Shown here: positions 60,601 to 64,000 of the stretch, piece by piece
How positions within the stretch are numbered: position 1 is the first letter of the stretch
How the letters are laid out: every line of letters begins with the position of its first letter
NCBI GenBank assembly: GCA_950097015.1
Contig: CATNEN010000024.1
Coordinates: 248,001 to 312,000, forward strand
Reading direction: 5' to 3'
Length of the DNA: 64,000 nt
Source of the DNA: Macrostomum hystrix
Taxonomy: Eukaryota > Platyhelminthes > Macrostomidae
The notes under the pieces: model-generated
What the model was told of the DNA's origin: nothing
The model's input: only the letters and a program-made list of their open reading frames with translations
Database searches by the model: none
Program-made: the position numbers and the translations under genes

Positions 60601-63600
60601 AATTCCGCTAACTTTTGTTAAAGTGTACTTTAAATGTTTTTTATATTGTGAGTTTAGCCCCAGATTAGCCATCATTTGGTGCAAATTCAGTTCGCCTTAT
60701 CTTACATGCTACATGCTACATCTTACATGCTACATGCTACATCTTACATGCTACATGCTACATCTTATATGCTACATGCTACATCTTACATGCTACATGC
60801 TACATCTTACATGCTACATGCTACATCTTACATGCTACATGCTACATCTTACATGCTACATGCTACATCTTACATGCTACATGCTACATCTTACATGCTA
60901 CATGCTACATCTTACATGCTACATGCTACATCTTACATGCTACATGCTACATCTTACATGCTACATGCTACATCTTACATGCTACATGCTACATCTTACA
61001 TGCTACATGCTACATCTTACATGCTACATGCTACAGGCAACAAGCTACGACTCGTACAGCCAATTAGCCCCTAATTGATAGCTTTAAAGAAAGATGGCTT
61101 CAACAGTAACAAAATACTTGATCTGAAAATAAATCGATCGAGGATGTAAAATTGGTAGAGGCTATTTTAGTGTTTTCCCCATCACATTAAAGCTCATTTG
61201 AGGTTTGGCTCAAATGCACCAAAAGAAGAGACAGAATCCAAATTTTGTTTTCATTCTCTAAGGCTAGACCCGAGTGAATACATAAATAGGTTCTTAAAAC
61301 TTGAATGAATATTAACTGTACAGGGAGTTTGTTTCGTCGCCTTTACGTAAAGCATGCGTGATAATCGGATAATCGAATGGGATTGGGCTATGCTTCGTGA
61401 CCTTGAATCAAACCTAGCGCACAACGCCATCACATTTATCGTGCTGAGACAAGAGACCTTAAGAGCACGCCAAGTGTGCATGCTCAGTGACCTTTAATCA
61501 CACCAAGCGCACATGGCCATCACATTTATCGTGCTGACACAAGAGACATTGGGAGCACGCCAAGTGTGCATGCTCAGTGACCTTGAATCACACCTAGCGC
61601 ACAACGCCATTAAATTTATCGTGCTGACACAAGAGACATTGGGAGCACGCCAAGTGTGCATGCTCAGTGACCTTTAATCACACCAAGCGCACATGGCCAT
61701 CAAATTTATCGTGCTGACACAAGAGACCTTGGGAGCACGCCAAGTGTGCATGCTCAGTGACCTTGAATCACACCAAGCGCACATGGCCATCAAATTTATC
61801 TAGCTGACACAAGAGACCTTGGGAGCTCGCAAAACGTGCATGCTCAGGCGATTTGTTTTTCAGCTACAATAAGTGGCGCTAAAATACTTAAAACTATTTG
61901 TTGTAGTAAAAACGGAGCAGAACATAACGAATCACCTTGTACACCTGGTGCACCTCTGTGTGCTGATCAAAAAGCGTGAAGATGCTGTTGAGCATACTGA
62001 CAACCTCCTCTGGCGGGCTGCCGGAGCAAATGTCGGTGAAGCCGACAATGTCTGAGAAGAGCACAGTCACCATTGAGTACTTCTCAGCATCGACTCGCTC
62101 TCGGTTGCGCAACGACTCGGCGACTCGCTTCGGCAGCATCTGGTAGAGCAGGTTGTCCGTCTTGCGCTTCTCCGCATTCAGGGCCTGCGTTGTCTTCGAG
62201 AGCTGCGCAGTGGCCTCATTCAGCTTCTGGCTGTTTTAACATTTAGGGTAGGACAAAGTTCTTGCAGTGGAGAGACAAAGTTCATCACGTACCCATGTCG
62301 GCTATTGTTGTTAATATTTTGTATTGATTATATAGTAAATTTCATATTTTTTTAACCAATATGGATTGGCCACAGAGTTCCGGGCAATGATAATTGTCCT
62401 TGTCACCAGGGTCTTCGGTTTTCGGTTTTGAGAGCTATCGTGAAGTAGGCAGTTGTCTTTCAACAGGGGGAGGGTATCGTAGTCTTTCTACTGTTGATGA
62501 GAGTTATAAAGAATGTTTGCGTTGGTTGTTGGCACTGACACACTTGAATTAATGTGAGTAGCATAACCTCAGAGCCACCAAATCCTCCTACTTTGTACGT
62601 AAGTATGCTCACTTAATAGTGTGGTCCGCCTTCTGCTGCTGGTTGATTGTGATGAGCTCGCGTGTCACATCGAACAGCGGAATGTCGGACATGTACAAGC
62701 TGTCCTGCTGCATCTGGTCCAGATTGGCCACCCGCAGGGAGCCCAGGAACACCAGCAGGCCCTGCTCCGGCAGGTGACGCATCTGGCCTGGAGACCGGGA
62801 AAGGCGTACGGAATCATTCGCTAATTGGTAAGCATCTGCGTCAGCAGTGAAGCCTCTCTTTCTAGGAAAAATTCCACATTGCGTTTCGACCGGAAGTTTT
62901 CACCTGTAACTACTGGCGTTGACAGTGCAAGCTAGTTGACGAAATCAGCTGCTTTAATAAAAATAATAATTGCAGGATTGCTGTGGGCACTGGCCATTAT
63001 CTAGTGACATTACTGGACCCTCAGCCAGCGTGAGGCAACTCTGCCCACTCCGCTGACTCCTGAGCACACACTCACACAAGTGTGTACATCTGCACTGACT
63101 TCTCATTGTCAGACAGTATACACTCTCATTCTTTTCCAAGCCACCAAGCCTTCTCTCCGCGGCTGTGCCCCTAATGAATGTGGCCTCGCCGCGGAATCGA
63201 GCTCAGTACCTCTGCGCGAGAGGCAAACGAATTCACCGCTCTGCCATTCACCACTCTAAATCAATGAGCTGCTAGTTAAGGAAAACGCGAACGAACTTTT
63301 CAGGGATAACTGTGATTTAGGCGCTACGGTTTTCGGAGAAATGTAAACCTTTCACGAAGACAATTCGTGGCACCACATCGATGCTTTCAACTGGGCCGTC
63401 CAGCCGGCGGAAGGCCAGCGTGAAGGCGGAGTTGATGAAGCGCAGAATCTCGGCGAACTCGGCGCCCACCAGCGGATTGGCGATGCTGAACGCGTCGGAG
63501 AAGGCGGCGCCGGGCCGGATTCCGGAATTGAACTGGCGCAGCTTCCGGCCGCACTGCACAATGTTCATCTGCCGGTCCAGCACCAGGTGATACGGCAGCA

Positions 63601-63846
63601 GGCTGGTCAGCTGGGCGTTGCTTAGCAACGGCTCCTGCCCGGCGCACTCAGCCCGGACGGATTCCGAATCTTCGTCTGTACTGCGAGATATTAGCGAAGC
63701 TCTGGATGCTGAGTCGCCGACAACGCGAATCTCGAGGCACACCTGTTCCACATAGGCTGTGCCCTCTGGGAATTCCTTGTCGACCCGCTGGGCTACGATC
63801 TTCACCTCCTGGTTGTAGATCTGGGCCGCCACGGCTCTTAGGAGAC
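54610..63846 (-). CDS. GUCY1B2-like: Soluble guanylate cyclase, beta-2-like, tandem copy B, exons 6-11, 5' part beyond window
   Basis: Exons: 63846-63349, 62787-62613, 62230-61936, 60485-60333, 58771-58617 and 54868-54610. Phases equal those of copy A. Exons 7, 8 and 10 have the same lengths as in copy A (175, 295, 155). Exon 6 is one codon shorter, exon 9 two codons longer and exon 11 six codons shorter. Residues from the end of the H-NOX domain ([10 protein letters not shown]) through PAS, coiled coil and catalytic domain are present, with [22 protein letters not shown] and NTVNTASR intact, so the catalytic site looks functional. C-terminal tails differ (SVCTVL against RVCRLL). Exons 1-5, with the haem ligand, must lie past 64000. 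Head-to-tail duplication of the same gene on the same strand; introns share positions but hardly any sequence. Confidence 0.92.
55010..56345 (+). repeat. 20-bp minisatellite, cyclase B intron 10
   Basis: About 66 units of GAAGGATTAGAGAAGGAACT. Variants (AAAGAATGATCT, AGATAAGG) recur in blocks of four to five units. The core GAACTGAAGGATT is the exact reverse complement of the core of the array in intron 9. Confidence 0.95.
56880..58620 (-). repeat. 33-36-bp array made of the exon 10 5' splice site, cyclase B
   Basis: About 50 units. Read on the minus strand most contain TAGCTACCTGTGAGCTGATT. Units with GGGCTGATTGG alter the donor to GTGGGC. It adjoins the true donor at 58617/58616 with no gap. 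Unit forms TCTCCTAG, TCTCCCAG and CCACCCCAG alternate in higher-order blocks. Confidence 0.95.
59280..60315 (+). repeat. 18-19-bp minisatellite, cyclase B intron 9
   Basis: About 53 units of CCAATCCTTCAGTTCATTC and variants with CATCCC insertions. The last units read CTAATCCTTCAGTTAATCC. It stops within about 20 bp of the exon 9 donor. Confidence 0.93.
60700..61035 (+). repeat. 21-bp minisatellite, cyclase B intron 8
   Basis: Sixteen almost perfect units of ACATCTTACATGCTACATGC plus T. Nearly all units are identical, suggesting very recent growth or strong homogenisation. Confidence 0.95.
61380..61850 (+). repeat. 90-bp tandem repeat, cyclase B intron 8
   Basis: Five units starting near CGTGCTGACACAAGAGAC at exact 90-bp spacing (61441, 61531, 61621, 61711, 61801). 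The AGTGACCTTGAATCACACC part resembles the 63-bp unit in the matching intron of copy A. Confidence 0.9.
62285..62490 (+). repeat. Dispersed repeat family D, copy in cyclase B intron 7
   Basis: Shares TTGTATTGATTATAT, ACCAATATGGATT, TTGTCACCAGGGTCTTCG and GAGCTATCGTGAAGTAGGCAG words with the copies at 11.6, 27.4 and 46.6 kb. Confidence 0.6.
62975..63262 (-). mobile_element. tRNA-derived SINE, family S2, copy in cyclase B intron 6
   Basis: Minus-strand head has GGTGAATGGCAGAGCGG and a B-box-like GAGCTCGATTCCG. The body matches the S2 copies at 51.7 and 52.6 kb in order and spacing. Confidence 0.78.
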
Positions 63847-64000
63847 CTGCCAGTTTTATGGTCAATTGATTGGCGGCAATATTTTGGTGTTTACTTCGGA
63901 TCAGACTCTAAATTTAGGATATTTTCGGAAAGATCTAAGCATTGTGAAGGATAGTGTCAACAATATCAAAAGCTTAGCGAAGGACAGCGTCGACAAGATC

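Noticed and set aside
60623..61078. ORF of about 150 codons with a repeated CYMLHLT peptide
   Set aside because: Reading of the 21-bp minisatellite in cyclase B intron 8.

Overview
This is a 64 kb piece of an animal nuclear genome. Genes are split by introns with GT-AG borders. Exons are short and GC-rich at third codon positions. Introns are AT-richer and filled with minisatellites, and tRNA-derived SINEs are scattered through the window. The encoded families (TRPM channel, soluble guanylate cyclase, ERGIC3, sn-1 diacylglycerol lipase, class A GPCRs) are metazoan. The divergent GPCR motifs and very high tandem-repeat load would fit a spiralian such as a free-living flatworm, but nothing seen here proves the phylum.

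Layout. 1-926 (+): 3' part of a class A GPCR. 1709-2436: a hAT-type non-autonomous transposon with 8-bp target duplications and a 16-bp minisatellite inside it. 3810-5890: a large inverted array of the same 16-bp motif. 5.9-12 kb: gene-poor, with one mariner-like MITE (8618-8850). 12048-13286 (-): an intronless class A GPCR. 13729-20885 (+): the catalytic part of a DAGL-beta-like diacylglycerol lipase in four exons. 21516-26581 (+): a complete four-exon ERGIC3. 28140-30105: a 47-bp satellite. 31196-41013 (+): a complete 14-exon TRPM channel; the joined exons give 1394 codons plus stop with no phase break. 43264-52895 (-): a complete 11-exon soluble guanylate cyclase, beta-2 type, 661 aa. 54610 to beyond 63846 (-): a tandem paralogue of that cyclase, with exons 6-11 in the window.

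Introns. Most introns longer than about 500 bp carry their own private minisatellite (4 to 90 bp units, up to about 2.4 kb). Three patterns stand out. (1) In both cyclase paralogues, the array in the last intron is built from the exon 10 5' splice site, so exact copies of the donor are repeated about 5 and about 50 times. (2) In the second paralogue the arrays on either side of exon 10 are reverse complements over a 13-15 nt core, so the pre-mRNA could pair across that exon. (3) The same 16-bp minisatellite occurs at three places within 20 kb, one of them inside a hAT element.

Functionally the genes are independent animal signalling and trafficking genes, with no operon. The cyclase pair is the only set with a shared role, cGMP synthesis. 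Its haem ligand is at residue 105 and its base-recognition and transition-state residues are at 541, 548 and 552, the same numbers as I recall for human beta-1. It also keeps both metal-binding aspartates, so it could work as a homodimer.
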